Below are positions 45,381-55,292 of a stretch of DNA of 64,000 bases, piece by piece. Source of the stretch: Roseovarius tolerans (GTDB taxonomy: Bacteria > Pseudomonadota > Alphaproteobacteria > Rhodobacterales > Rhodobacteraceae); NCBI RefSeq assembly GCF_900109855.1, contig NZ_FOBO01000016.1:1-64000 (forward strand), read 5' to 3'. A model generated the notes under the pieces. That model was not told the origin of the DNA. It worked only from the letters and a program-made list of their open reading frames with translations, and did not search any database. The stretch's first letter is position 1. Every line of letters begins with the position of its first letter. The position numbers and the translations under genes are program-made.

Positions 45381-47462
45381 ATGATCCCCCAGACACTTTC
45401 CTCCGCTCTTGCCGCACGCGGCTATGACACGCTCACCCCCGTTCAGGAAGCCGTGACCGATGCAGCCCTCGGGCAGGCCGACCTTCTGGTTTCGGCGCAG
45501 ACCGGCTCGGGCAAGACGGTCGGCTTCGGCCTCGCCATCGCTTCGACGCTGATGGGGGATGAGCCCCGGCTGCCCCCTGCCGCCGCGCCGCTTGCGCTGA
45601 TCGTGGCACCCACGCGGGAACTGGCGCTCCAGGTGATGCGAGAGCTGAGCTGGCTCTATGCCGAAACCGGCGCGCGGCTGGTGTCCTGTGTGGGCGGCAT
45701 GGATGCCCGCGACGAGCGGCGCGCGCTGGAGCGAGGCGCGCATATCGTGGTGGGCACGCCGGGGCGGCTGTGTGACCACATCAACCGTCGCGCTCTGGAT
45801 ATGACGTCCCTGCGCGCCGTGGTGCTGGACGAGGCCGACGAAATGCTCGATCTCGGGTTTCGCGAGGATCTCGAATTCATGCTGGCAGCGGCCCCCGAGG
45901 GGCGGCGCACGCTGATGTTCTCGGCCACCGTGCCGCCGATGATCGCCAAGCTGGCCGAAAAATTCCAGCGTGACGCGCAGCGCGTGACCACTCTGGGCGG
46001 CGGCAAGCAGCACAGCGATATTGCCTATCAGGCGCTGCGGGTTGCCCCGCAGGATGCCGAGGGCGCGGTGATCAACCTGCTGCGCTATCACAATGCGCAG
46101 AATGCCATCGTCTTCGCCAATACCCGCGCCATGGTGGCGCGGCTGACCGCGCGGCTGGCCAATCGCGGCTTTGCCGTGGTGTCGCTCTCGGGTGAGCTCA
46201 GCCAATCCGAGCGCACCCATGCGCTTCAGGCGATGCGCGACGGGCGGGCACGCGTCTGCGTCGCCACCGATGTCGCCGCGCGCGGCATTGATTTGCCCAA
46301 TCTCGATCTGGTCATCCATGCCGAACTGCCCACGAATTCCGAAGGGCTGCTGCACCGCTCGGGCCGCACGGGCCGGGCGGGACGCAAGGGCGTCTCGGCG
46401 CTGATCGTGCCGGTGAAAGCGGTAAAGAAGGCCGAACGCCTGCTGAAATTCGCCAAGATCACGGCAGAATGGACCACCCCGCCCACAGCACAGGATATTG
46501 AGGCGCAGGACCGCGCACGGCTTCTGGCCGACCCGGTCTGGTCCGAGGCCCCGTCCGAGACCGAAACCGCCTTTGCCGACGAACTCCTGACGCTGCACAG
46601 CCCGCAAGAGATCGCCGCCGCCTATCTGCGGCTCTATCAGTCCCGCTGGTCCGCGCCTGAAGATCTGAGCCCGCCCGACGCGGCCCCTCCGGCACGCGAG
46701 CGCACAGCCTTCGGGCCGAGCACATGGTTCGCGCTCTCGGTCGGGGCCGGCGACCGGGCCGAGGCGCGCTGGCTTCTGCCGCTCCTGTGCCGCGCCGGAA
46801 ACCTGGACAAATCTGCCATCGGCGCGATCCGGGTGCAGGACAAGGAAACCTTCGTCGAGTTGTCCGACGCGGCAGTACCCGGTTTTCAAAGCGCGCTCGG
46901 AGCAGATGGCGCGCTTGACGAAGGGATCACCGCGCGCAAGATCGACGGCGCCCCCGATCTGGGCCCTGCCCCACGCGCCCCGCGCGAGGAACGGGACACG
47001 CGCGCGCCACGCCCAGACCGTGCCCCGCGTGGCAAGGACACCTCCCGCCCCGCGCCCAAACCGCGCGCTCGACCGGCCCCCAAGCCTGATCGTCTGGAAA
47101 AGGCAGTCGAGAGCGGCGCGGTGACGCCCGCGCGCAAGCCCCGGTCAGATGCGCCTAAACCGGCGGAGAAAAAGCCATGGGCCGACAAGAAGCCGGGCAA
47201 ACCCGCTTATGACAAGAAGCCCGGCAAGCCGGGGGCCAAGCCGTTTGACAAGCCGAAGGCCAAACCCGCGCCGCGCCCCGAGGCCCCTGCCGCCCCGGCC
47301 AAACCCAAACCCAATCTAGCCGCTGACACCTCCAAACGCTTCATGCCGCCGGGCAAGCCTGGGAAACCCGGCAAGCCGGGTAAACCCAAAGCCAAAGGCG
47401 CACCGGCCAAGTCACGGGCCGGGTTCGGCGGCAGCACGCCACCGAAGCGGCGCAAACCGTGA
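45381..47462 (+). CDS. DEAD-box RNA helicase with DbpA-like domain and basic tail
   Basis: A 693-residue ATP-dependent RNA helicase. Motifs in order: Q-region TLTPVQEA, AQTGSGKT, PTRELALQV, VLDEADEML, SATVPP, and HRSGRTGRAG. Residues about 450-520 look like the RNA-binding RRM of DbpA (ARWLLPLLCRAGNLDKSAIG). The last about 170 residues are a Lys/Arg/Pro/Ala tail with repeated KPGKPG units, likely unstructured RNA-binding sequence. Probable roles are ribosome assembly or cold adaptation. The tail is long for the family. Confidence 0.9.
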   Translation: MIPQTLSSALAARGYDTLTPVQEAVTDAALGQADLLVSAQTGSGKTVGFGLAIASTLMGDEPRLPPAAAPLALIVAPTRELALQVMRELSWLYAETGARLVSCVGGMDARDERRALERGAHIVVGTPGRLCDHINRRALDMTSLRAVVLDEADEMLDLGFREDLEFMLAAAPEGRRTLMFSATVPPMIAKLAEKFQRDAQRVTTLGGGKQHSDIAYQALRVAPQDAEGAVINLLRYHNAQNAIVFANTRAMVARLTARLANRGFAVVSLSGELSQSERTHALQAMRDGRARVCVATDVAARGIDLPNLDLVIHAELPTNSEGLLHRSGRTGRAGRKGVSALIVPVKAVKKAERLLKFAKITAEWTTPPTAQDIEAQDRARLLADPVWSEAPSETETAFADELLTLHSPQEIAAAYLRLYQSRWSAPEDLSPPDAAPPARERTAFGPSTWFALSVGAGDRAEARWLLPLLCRAGNLDKSAIGAIRVQDKETFVELSDAAVPGFQSALGADGALDEGITARKIDGAPDLGPAPRAPREERDTRAPRPDRAPRGKDTSRPAPKPRARPAPKPDRLEKAVESGAVTPARKPRSDAPKPAEKKPWADKKPGKPAYDKKPGKPGAKPFDKPKAKPAPRPEAPAAPAKPKPNLAADTSKRFMPPGKPGKPGKPGKPKAKGAPAKSRAGFGGSTPPKRRKP

Positions 47463-47548
47463 GATAGAGTGCACGGTGAAAGACGGTCTGAAGCGGTCAC
47501 CCGGTTGAAGCACCCGCGCGCTACACGGCCGTAAGGCTGGCGCGCTTG

Positions 47549-49198
47549 CTACCCCGCCATCAACGCCCGCGCCGCCGCGCGGGCCTCTTCGGTGACCCGG
47601 TCCCCCGAAAGCATCCGCGCGACTTCGTCGATGCGATCCTGCCCGGTCATCGCGCGGACGGTCGAGAGTGTCATCTCATCCTCAACACGTTTCTCGACGC
47701 GCCAGTGATGCGTGCCGCGCGCGGCAACCTGCGGGGAATGGGTGACCACCAGAACCTGACCGCCATCGGCCAACTGCGCCAACCTGCGGCCGACGGCATC
47801 TGCCGTGGCCCCGCCGACGCCCCGGTCGATCTCGTCGAAGATCATGGTAAGGCCGCTGTCAGTGCCAGTCAGACAGACCTTGAGGGCCAGAAGAAATCTA
47901 CTGAGTTCGCCGCCCGAAGCGATCTTGTTCAAGGGCCCAGAGGGTGCGCCGGGGTTGGTGGCAACGGTAAAGGTCACCTCGTCACGGCCCGTGGGGCCGG
48001 GCTCTGCAGGCCTGATGGCGGTGGTGAAGATCGCGCGCTCCATCTTGAGGGGCGCCAACTCCTCCATCACAGCCTTATCAAGCGCGTGCGCCGCCGCGTG
48101 ACGCGCGGTGTTCAGCACCCCAGCCTCGGTGTCGTAAGCGCAACCCGCCGCCTCGAGCGCCGCCCGCAGGTTTGCCAGATCGGCATCACCTGCATCGAGT
48201 GCTGCGATCTGTTCGCGCAGGTCTCCGGCAAAGGTGCCCAGATCATCGGGCAACACCCCATGTTTACGGGCAAGGGCACGGATGGCGAAGAGACGCTCCT
48301 CGGCCTGCTCCAGTTCCAGCGGATCAAAGCTCATCGCCTCAAGCGCACGCTCCACCCCGCGCCCAGCTTCGTCGAGTTCCACGAGCGCGCGGCCAAGGGC
48401 GACGACGGGACCGTCGAGCGCACCTTCCGCCTGATCGGACACCCCTTCCAGCCAGCGCAAGGCATCACCCGCCGCGCCTTCGGCACCGTCCGAACCAATG
48501 AGCGTCGCGGCGCGCGCGATATCCTCGCGGATGCGCTCGGCCCCCTGCATCAATCGGCGGCGGATATCCAGTTCCGCCTCCTCGCCCGGCTGCGGATCGA
48601 GCGCGTCGAGTTCCTTGACGGCGTGGCGCAGGAAATCCTCCTCAGCACGCACTTTTTCCAATTCAATCTCGGCCTCTTCCAATGCCTTGCGTGCCTTGGA
48701 CCGGGCACTCCATGCTGCGCGCACCGCATCACGCTGAGGCCCAAGGCGGCCGTAGGTGTCGAGCATGTCGCGGTGACCTCTGGGGTCGAGCAGCCCGCGA
48801 TCATCCTGTTGACCGTGCAATTCCACCAGCGTTTCAGACAGCCGACGCAGCACCTCGCCCGAGGCGCGGCGGTCATTGACCCAGGCGGTCTTGCGCCCAT
48901 CGGCTGTGTTGACCCGCCGCAGGATCAACTCGTCGCTGTCGGGAAAACCCGCGTCCTCCAGAACCGCGCGCGCGGGATGACCAGGGGCGAGATCAAACAC
49001 CGCAACGACCTCTCCGCGCTCGGCCCCGGCGCGAACGAGATCGGCCCGGCCGCGCCAGCCCAGCACGAACCCGAGGCTGTCCAGAAGGATGGATTTGCCA
49101 GCCCCGGTTTCACCGGTCAGCACGTTGAGGCCTGGCTGAAAGCTTAGTTCAAGCCGGTCAATGATCAGCATATCGCGGATTTCAAGCGCGCCCAGCAT
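47549..49198 (-). CDS. recN: DNA repair ATPase RecN
   Basis: A 549-residue SMC-like protein for double-strand-break repair. It has the Walker A GETGAGKSILLDSLGFVLG, a central coiled coil (about residues 155-370), the signature IASGGELSRFLLALKV, and Walker B TMIFDEIDRGVGG. ATG 49198 begins the family-typical LGALEIRDMLIIDRLEL; a GTG 9 bases earlier is possible. It follows bamD on the same strand, the common order in the group. Confidence 0.95.
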   Translation of the reverse strand: MLGALEIRDMLIIDRLELSFQPGLNVLTGETGAGKSILLDSLGFVLGWRGRADLVRAGAERGEVVAVFDLAPGHPARAVLEDAGFPDSDELILRRVNTADGRKTAWVNDRRASGEVLRRLSETLVELHGQQDDRGLLDPRGHRDMLDTYGRLGPQRDAVRAAWSARSKARKALEEAEIELEKVRAEEDFLRHAVKELDALDPQPGEEAELDIRRRLMQGAERIREDIARAATLIGSDGAEGAAGDALRWLEGVSDQAEGALDGPVVALGRALVELDEAGRGVERALEAMSFDPLELEQAEERLFAIRALARKHGVLPDDLGTFAGDLREQIAALDAGDADLANLRAALEAAGCAYDTEAGVLNTARHAAAHALDKAVMEELAPLKMERAIFTTAIRPAEPGPTGRDEVTFTVATNPGAPSGPLNKIASGGELSRFLLALKVCLTGTDSGLTMIFDEIDRGVGGATADAVGRRLAQLADGGQVLVVTHSPQVAARGTHHWRVEKRVEDEMTLSTVRAMTGQDRIDEVARMLSGDRVTEEARAAARALMAG

Positions 49199-49237
49199 CC
49201 AGTCCACCCGTCGGGCAGGGTATGTCCCCGCCGCCCT

Positions 49238-50086
49238 TTACAGCCAGCGCCCCTGAACCGTCTGACGATAAATCTGTCGCAGCCAGTTATCACCCGCCGC
49301 CTCAAGCGTCAGGCCACGCCCGGTCAACAGCTTATAGCTGTCCTCGTACCACTCGGTGCTGCGGAAGTTATGGCCAAGAATGGCCCCTGCAGTACGCGCC
49401 TCATCGACGAGGCCAAGCGAGAGGTAGGATTCTACCAGCCGGTGCAACGCCTCCGCAGTATGCGTCGTGGTCTGGAAATCCTCGACCACAACACGGAACC
49501 TGTTGATCGCCGCCGGGAAATGATCGCGCTTGAGGTAATAGCGCCCGATCTCCATTTCCTTGGAGGCCAGATGATCGAAGGCAAGATCGAATTTCAGGAT
49601 CGAGGCATTGGCATATTCACTGTCGGGATAACGCTCAATCACCTCACGCAGAGACTGCAACGCCTGAAAGGTCAGACCTTGATCGCGCCCGACCTCGTCG
49701 ATCTGGTCATAATAGCTCAGCGCGAGAAGATACTGCGCATAGGCCGCGTCCTCATCGGTCGGGTAAAAGTCGATAAAGCGCTGTGCGGCGGCACGGCTCT
49801 GCTCGTAATCCTTGTCCCGGTGATAGGCAAAGGCCTGCATGATCACCGCCCGTTTGGCGAGATCGGAATAGGGATAAAGCCGTTCGACCTCGGCAAAGCT
49901 CTTGGCGGCCAGAGCAGGATCGTTCTGCGCGAGATCGTATTCTCCGCGCTCGAAAATCTGCTGCGCGGTGTAATTCTCGTAATTCACCGTGCCGCGCTCG
50001 ACGCTCTCTTTATCCCCGCATCCGGCCACCGCCAAAGCCACCAAGGCGGCACCGATCAGCGTGGCCCGGGACTTGCCCTTACTCAT
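49238..50086 (-). CDS. bamD: Outer-membrane assembly lipoprotein BamD
   Basis: A 282-residue lipoprotein of the BAM complex. The signal ends in the lipobox LAVAGCGD. About five TPR-like repeats follow (YTAQQIFERGEYDLAQNDPA; EVIERYPDSEYANASILKFDLAFDHLASKEMEIGRYYLKRDHFPAAINRFRVVVEDF). These match BamD/ComL throughout. ATG 50086 is the natural start of the signal peptide. It lies between recN and ftsZ, where an lpxC gene would be expected upstream but is absent. Confidence 0.95.
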   Translation of the reverse strand: MSKGKSRATLIGAALVALAVAGCGDKESVERGTVNYENYTAQQIFERGEYDLAQNDPALAAKSFAEVERLYPYSDLAKRAVIMQAFAYHRDKDYEQSRAAAQRFIDFYPTDEDAAYAQYLLALSYYDQIDEVGRDQGLTFQALQSLREVIERYPDSEYANASILKFDLAFDHLASKEMEIGRYYLKRDHFPAAINRFRVVVEDFQTTTHTAEALHRLVESYLSLGLVDEARTAGAILGHNFRSTEWYEDSYKLLTGRGLTLEAAGDNWLRQIYRQTVQGRWL

Positions 50087-50310
50087 GCGCGTTCTCACTC
50101 CAGATTCCTGTAGGCGGGTCCAACCCCGCACGTTGCCTTGGTCCTAGCACAGAAATTTCCGGTGCAAAACGCCTTTGGCGCATTTCGCGGCGCATGCGTG
50201 TCAGGCGACTCACGAAATTTCACCTACATGCGCCCGGCTCCCGGCAAACAGGCGGCAATTTCGGCGTTGCATGCCTTTTCGCCCAACCCTGTGGCCCGTT
50301 TCGATCAATC

Positions 50311-50340
50311 AAAAAAGGGCCACCCTCATGGGCGGCCCTT
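50311..50340 (-). terminator. Rho-independent terminator of ftsZ
   Basis: On the minus strand AAGGGCCGCCC and GGGTGGCCCTT arms enclose a 4-6 base loop, followed by six Ts. It lies 26 bases after the ftsZ stop and separates ftsZ from bamD transcription. Confidence 0.88.
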
Positions 50341-50365
50341 GTTCTGGGGTTCCGTCGGCGAGAGG

Positions 50366-51964
50366 TCAGTTGGCCTGACGCCTCAGAAACGCCGGGATCT
50401 CAATCTGCTCGTCCTCATCCTGCGCGCGCGGCGAGGGCTGAGGCGCGGCTGCGGATTGCACCTGCGGTTGCTGGCGTGCCGGACGCGGTGCTTCGGCAGC
50501 GCCGCCATGCCCGGTCATGCGATTGATCAGCGAATTGATGCCGAACCGCTGCTGGCGTTCTTCGCTCGCTGTCGGCTGGGGTGCGGGCGCAGACTGTTCG
50601 ACGCGACGCGGGGCCGGCTGCGCCGACGCCCGACCGACGGCAGCCTGCAAGCGTTGCAGCGCCTCGGGTGAGGGCGTTCCGGGAGCCGGTGCACGCGGAG
50701 CCACAAAGCTCTCGGCCTCATCTTCGGCTTCAAACTCTGCGGCGGGCGCAAATTCCTCGACCCGGGGCTGGTAGGCGGGCAGCGGCAAACCGGCGTCATC
50801 CTCTTCAAAGATGTCTTCCATCTGATCCTCGGCGGCGGCGCGCTGTGCGTCTTCCTGCTCGAACAGCGACGGCTCTTGCGCGTCCGTGCGGGCCGCGACG
50901 GGTTCTACAGCGTGGTCGGCTGCGTCCACTTCGACTGCCTCGGGCTGTTTCAGCGGCTGCGCCAGGGAGCGGCGCGGCAGCGGCGTCTCGAGCGTCTCGG
51001 TCGCATCGATGCCGGTGGCCACGACGCTGACGCGCATCGAGCCTTCCATCGACGGATCGAGCGTCGAGCCGACGATGATATTGGCGTCGGGGTCCACTTC
51101 TTCGCGGATGCGGTTGGCGGCTTCATCGAGCTCGAACAGCGTCAGGTCATGCCCGCCGGTGATGTTGATCAACACGCCCTTGGCACCGCGCAGGCTGATC
51201 TCGTCCAGAAGCGGGTTCGCTATCGCCTTTTCGGCAGCCTGGATGGCGCGATCCTCACCACTGTCCTCGCCGGTACCCATCATCGCCTTGCCCATCTCGT
51301 CCATGACGGCGCGCACATCGGCGAAATCGAGGTTGATGAGGCCCGGACGCACCATCAGGTCGGTCACACCCTTGACGCCCTGATAGAGCACGTCGTCGGC
51401 CATGCTGAACGCCTCGGTGAAGGTGGTCTTTTCATTGGCCAGACGGAACAGGTTCTGGTTGGGAATGATGATCAGCGTGTCGACCATCTTTTGCAGTGCC
51501 TCGACCCCGTCCTCGGCCTGACGCATGCGCTTGGCACCTTCGAACTGGAAGGGCTTGGTCACCACGCCCACGGTCAGCACGCCCAATTCGCGCGCGGCCT
51601 GTGCGATGATGGGTGCGGCCCCGGTACCGGTGCCGCCGCCCATGCCCGCCGTGATAAAGCACATATGTGCACCCGCCAGATGATCGACGATTTGCTCGAT
51701 GCTTTCTTCGGCGGCTGCAGCACCCACTGTGGCCCGTGCGCCCGCGCCCAGCCCCTCGGTCACTTTCACGCCAAGCTGCACGCGATGTTCCGCGTTTGAC
51801 TGGCTCAGCGCCTGCGCGTCGGTATTGGCCACCACGAAATCCACACCATCGAGCTGTTTCTCGATCATGTTGTTCACGGCATTGCCACCCGCCCCACCGA
51901 CACCAAAGACGGTGATACGGGGCTTGAGCTCGTCATGTCCGGGCATTGAAAGGTTGAGTGTCAT
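50366..51964 (-). CDS. ftsZ: Cell-division GTPase FtsZ
   Basis: A 532-residue tubulin-like GTPase forming the Z-ring. The tubulin signature is [12 protein letters not shown], with the T7 loop [11 protein letters not shown]. The core ends near residue 320. A long, acidic and Ala/Pro-rich linker of about 190 residues follows. The C-terminal peptide [14 protein letters not shown] is the docking site for FtsA and other partners. The extended linker is normal for Alphaproteobacteria. The ATG has AGGCGGA upstream. Confidence 0.97.
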   Translation of the reverse strand: MTLNLSMPGHDELKPRITVFGVGGAGGNAVNNMIEKQLDGVDFVVANTDAQALSQSNAEHRVQLGVKVTEGLGAGARATVGAAAAEESIEQIVDHLAGAHMCFITAGMGGGTGTGAAPIIAQAARELGVLTVGVVTKPFQFEGAKRMRQAEDGVEALQKMVDTLIIIPNQNLFRLANEKTTFTEAFSMADDVLYQGVKGVTDLMVRPGLINLDFADVRAVMDEMGKAMMGTGEDSGEDRAIQAAEKAIANPLLDEISLRGAKGVLINITGGHDLTLFELDEAANRIREEVDPDANIIVGSTLDPSMEGSMRVSVVATGIDATETLETPLPRRSLAQPLKQPEAVEVDAADHAVEPVAARTDAQEPSLFEQEDAQRAAAEDQMEDIFEEDDAGLPLPAYQPRVEEFAPAAEFEAEDEAESFVAPRAPAPGTPSPEALQRLQAAVGRASAQPAPRRVEQSAPAPQPTASEERQQRFGINSLINRMTGHGGAAEAPRPARQQPQVQSAAAPQPSPRAQDEDEQIEIPAFLRRQAN

Positions 51965-52138
51965 TGCTCTGTCCGCCTGTCGCTATGGCCACGTTTTCGG
52001 GCCGATTTCTGCCTGATTGGTTCCATTCTTACCGATGGATACCCCAATCGTCACCAAAAAAACACCGTTTGACCACCAAATATGGCCATTTTTCTATCGT
52101 TTTTCGCGGGATTTCGCCGATAACGCCATATATTGCGG

Positions 52139-53473
52139 TTACCAGTTATCCTTGAACCACTTGACTGCCCGCTTGAGCGAGCGCGCCGGGTAGCGATCCA
52201 CGGGAATCTCGAAATCCCACCATTCGTCCTGCGGGTTGGCTGCGAACAGGCACATGCCCACGGCACTGGCAAAGCCTGCGCCAGTCGCTGCCTGCGGCAA
52301 CCCATGCACCCGCAAGGGCCGCCCAAGCCGCACCTGCTGTCCCAAAATCTTGCTCGCCAACCCGTCGAGGCCGGGGATCTGGCTGCCACCACCGGTCAGC
52401 ACGATCTGTTGGCTGGGCAGGTGATCAAAGCCCGCCGCATCGAGCCGGGCGCGCACCTCTTCCAGGATCTCCTCGACCCGGGGGCGCATGATGCCGATAA
52501 GTTCGGCGCGGCTGACCTGTCGGCGATCATGTTCGTAATCGCCGGTATCGCCGCCGATCTCGATCATCTCACGGTCATCCATTCCGGTAGCGACGACGCC
52601 CCCGTAAAACGTCTTGATACGCTCAGCCGTGGCCTGCGGCACCTGCAGACCCATGGAAATGTCGCTGGTGACGTGATCGCCGCCCATCCGCACGCTGTCG
52701 GAGTAAATCATATGCTTCTTGATGAAGATCGAAACCCCGGCCGTACCGCCGCCAAGGTCGATACAGGCCGCGCCCAACTCTTGCTCGTCCTCGACAAGGG
52801 CCGAGATGCCCGAGACATAGGCCGAACTTGCCACGCCCGCGAGTTCCAGATCGCACCGCTTGACGCAATGCGCGAGGTTCTGGATCGCAGCGCCATCCAC
52901 GGTCAGCATGTGCATGTCGGTGGACAGCACCTGCCCCATCTGCCCGCGCGGATCAATCAGCCCGGTGCGATGATCGAGCGCGAAATTCACCGGTTGGGCG
53001 TGCAGCACCTCGCGCCCGTCACCGTAATCGGGCACGTCGCAGGCGCTCAGCACGCGGCTGATATCCTGCTCGCTGACGGTGTGACCCTCAAGCTCCACCT
53101 GACCGGCAAGGCCGTAGCTGCGCGGTTCGGCCCCGGAAAAGCAGGCGATGACATGATCGACCCGGATATTGGCCATTTTCTGCGCCGCTTGCACGGCTGT
53201 GCGAATGGCGCGTTCGGTTTCGACCATGGCGTCGATCTCGCCAAAGCGCACCCCACGCGAACGGGTGGTCGCGGCCCCGATCACCCGGAACCCGGCCTGC
53301 CCGGCCATGCGGCCCACCTCTTCGGCCTCACCAAGGCGGCCGGTGCCATCGAACCGCAGTACAAGACAGGCGATCTTGGAGGTCCCCACATCCAGCACCG
53401 CAACCACGCCCCGCTGCAAGGCTGCCTTGCGCATCGCGCGCATTGCCCTTTGGGATTCGTATAGCTCGATCAT
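52139..53473 (-). CDS. ftsA: Cell-division protein FtsA
   Basis: A 444-residue actin-fold protein that ties FtsZ to the membrane. It has AVLDVGTSKIACLVLRFDG, GGTAGVSIFIKKHMIYSDSV, and GGGSQIPGLDGLASKILG. The C-terminal end YPARSLKRAVKWFKDNW is the amphipathic membrane-targeting helix. ATG 53473 lies 2 bases past the ftsQ stop. The frame further upstream is unsupported. A 174-base spacer to ftsZ probably holds an ftsZ promoter. Confidence 0.96.
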   Translation of the reverse strand: MIELYESQRAMRAMRKAALQRGVVAVLDVGTSKIACLVLRFDGTGRLGEAEEVGRMAGQAGFRVIGAATTRSRGVRFGEIDAMVETERAIRTAVQAAQKMANIRVDHVIACFSGAEPRSYGLAGQVELEGHTVSEQDISRVLSACDVPDYGDGREVLHAQPVNFALDHRTGLIDPRGQMGQVLSTDMHMLTVDGAAIQNLAHCVKRCDLELAGVASSAYVSGISALVEDEQELGAACIDLGGGTAGVSIFIKKHMIYSDSVRMGGDHVTSDISMGLQVPQATAERIKTFYGGVVATGMDDREMIEIGGDTGDYEHDRRQVSRAELIGIMRPRVEEILEEVRARLDAAGFDHLPSQQIVLTGGGSQIPGLDGLASKILGQQVRLGRPLRVHGLPQAATGAGFASAVGMCLFAANPQDEWWDFEIPVDRYPARSLKRAVKWFKDNW

Positions 53474-53475
53474 CT

Positions 53476-54345
53476 TCAGTTTGCCCCTGCCGTCATGCTT
53501 GTTATCCGCCACCATTCCTCGGTGGCATAGTCGCTGAGGCGGACCGTCGGACGCGCACCGATCCGCATGTCGATGGCAACGAGGTCGCGTTCCAGCATAT
53601 CATGTGCCGCGTTGAGCACGATCACCCGTTCAAGCGCGCGCACCGGCTCTTCTTCCGGCAAGAGAATGCGCTTGCCATCATGCAGCACAAGATCCCACCG
53701 CCGCTCGCCCATGCGCACCAGTCCGCGAATGTCCTGCCCGAGCGGGCGCGCCGCCTGCAATATGTCCAGCGCCTGCGCGACATGCGCGGCGGCTCCGTCT
53801 CCGGTCATCACCGGCAGGTCGGGTCGGGCCGCGCGAGAGGTCACACTGGCGATGCTCTCGCCCTCAATATCGACCACGTCGACCCCGTCCCGCGTCCGCC
53901 ACAGCGCCACCGGCTGACGTTCGGCGATCTCGACCGCCAGCACGCCGCCTTGCCGGATGCGCACATTGGCCTGCGCCACGGCGGGCAACTCCTCGAGCAT
54001 GGTGCGGATTGCAGGCAGGTCGAGGTCGAAGGAACTGGCGGGCAGGTCGTAGGGGAAAATCTCGTGGATATCCGCCTGAACGCTCTCGCTCGCGCCGTCG
54101 ATCGCCATGAGGCGCACCATGAATTCCGGCCGCGTTTCGATCTGGCGGCGGATCTCGGCGATCTGATCGGTCAGCGCCACGCGCCGCGCCTCATCCGCAA
54201 GGTAGCCGGCGCAAAGCCCCGCCACCACCAACACCGGCAGCCCCACGCGCAACAGCCTGCGATAGACGGGCGTCAGCATCAGACGCTGAAACCGATAGCT
54301 CAGCCGCGACGGTGCGGGATCGACACGGGGAATTACCTGGCGCAT
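53476..54345 (-). CDS. ftsQ: Cell-division protein FtsQ
   Basis: A 289-residue bitopic membrane protein of the divisome. A short cytoplasmic N-terminus is followed by one membrane helix (LLRVGLPVLVVAGLCAGYLA), a POTRA domain (FMVRLMAIDGASESVQADIHEIF), and the FtsQ beta domain (RDGVDVVDIEGESI; LVLHDGKRILLPEE). ATG 54345 overlaps the ddl 3' end by 13 bases. Low conservation but typical context. Confidence 0.93.
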   Translation of the reverse strand: MRQVIPRVDPAPSRLSYRFQRLMLTPVYRRLLRVGLPVLVVAGLCAGYLADEARRVALTDQIAEIRRQIETRPEFMVRLMAIDGASESVQADIHEIFPYDLPASSFDLDLPAIRTMLEELPAVAQANVRIRQGGVLAVEIAERQPVALWRTRDGVDVVDIEGESIASVTSRAARPDLPVMTGDGAAAHVAQALDILQAARPLGQDIRGLVRMGERRWDLVLHDGKRILLPEEEPVRALERVIVLNAAHDMLERDLVAIDMRIGARPTVRLSDYATEEWWRITSMTAGAN

Positions 54346-55253
54346 GAGGCATCCTCCACCATCCAGCGGCACAGGTCGGGAAAGGAAAGACCCATCACCT
54401 GCGCCTGTTCGGGGCTGAGCGAGGTGGGCGTCATGCCCGGTTGCGTATTGGTCTCGAGCAGGATCAGTCCGCCAAGGCCACGCGTCTCGTCCCAGCGAAA
54501 ATCGGTGCGGCTGAGTCCGCGACAGCCCAGGACTTGGTGCGCGCGCAGCGCGTACTCCATGCAGGCGTCGAAAATCTCTTGCGGGACCTCGGCAGGCACA
54601 ACGTGGCGTGACCCGCCCGGTTTGTATTTGGCGTCGTAATCATACCAGCCGTCGGTCAGGATATCCGTCACCGTCAGCGCGCGGCCCCCCATCACCGTGG
54701 TGGTCAACTCGCGACCCGGCGCATACGCTTCGACCATCACCGTTTCGGGCATCTCATCTGACAGTTGCGGCGGGCCGTTCGCGACCTCCTGCACTAGGTA
54801 GACGCCGACGGACGACCCCTCGTTGTTGGGCTTGACGACGTAGGGCGGGGCCATGACGTGACGTGCCCGCACCTCGTCGCGCAGGGCTAGCACACTCTCG
54901 ACCACCGGCAGCCCGGCAGCGCGGTAGGCGGATTTGGAGCGTTCCTTGTCCATCGCCAGCGACGACGCCAGAACGCCTGAATGGGTATACGGCAGGCGTA
55001 GCCATTCAAGTAGGCCCTGCACACAACCATCTTCGCCCCAGCGTCCATGCAGGGCGTTGAACACGACATCGGGGGATATCTCGGACAGGCGCGCAGGAAG
55101 ATCGCGGTCTGCATCGACCTCGACCACTTCAAACCCTGCCTCCTTCAACGCGGTGGCGCATTCGCGACCCGTGGACAGCGACACCTCGCGCTCTACCGAG
55201 GGGCCACCCATGATCACCGCAATTTTGGAGGCTGTTCTGCTCGAACCAACCAC
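54333..55253 (-). CDS. ddl: D-alanine--D-alanine ligase
   Basis: A 306-residue ATP-grasp enzyme joining two D-Ala for peptidoglycan. It has VIMGGPSVEREVSLSTGREC, HGRWGEDGCVQGLLEWLRLPYTHSGVLASSLAMDK, KPNNEGSSVGV and ETNTQPGMTPTS. No ATG is available near the family start. The GTG at 55253 with GAGG six bases upstream fits best; a TTG at 55265 is the alternative. It is 39 bases from the murB stop. Confidence 0.95.
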   Translation of the reverse strand: MVGSSRTASKIAVIMGGPSVEREVSLSTGRECATALKEAGFEVVEVDADRDLPARLSEISPDVVFNALHGRWGEDGCVQGLLEWLRLPYTHSGVLASSLAMDKERSKSAYRAAGLPVVESVLALRDEVRARHVMAPPYVVKPNNEGSSVGVYLVQEVANGPPQLSDEMPETVMVEAYAPGRELTTTVMGGRALTVTDILTDGWYDYDAKYKPGGSRHVVPAEVPQEIFDACMEYALRAHQVLGCRGLSRTDFRWDETRGLGGLILLETNTQPGMTPTSLSPEQAQVMGLSFPDLCRWMVEDASCAR

Positions 55254-55292
55254 CTTGTGCCTCAATCTTCGGACCGTTTCAGACGGTCTCGG

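Noticed and set aside
47340..47395. Tandem-looking repeats at the helicase end, considered as a CRISPR or satellite
   Set aside because: They encode KPGKPG units in frame within the basic tail and have no spacers.
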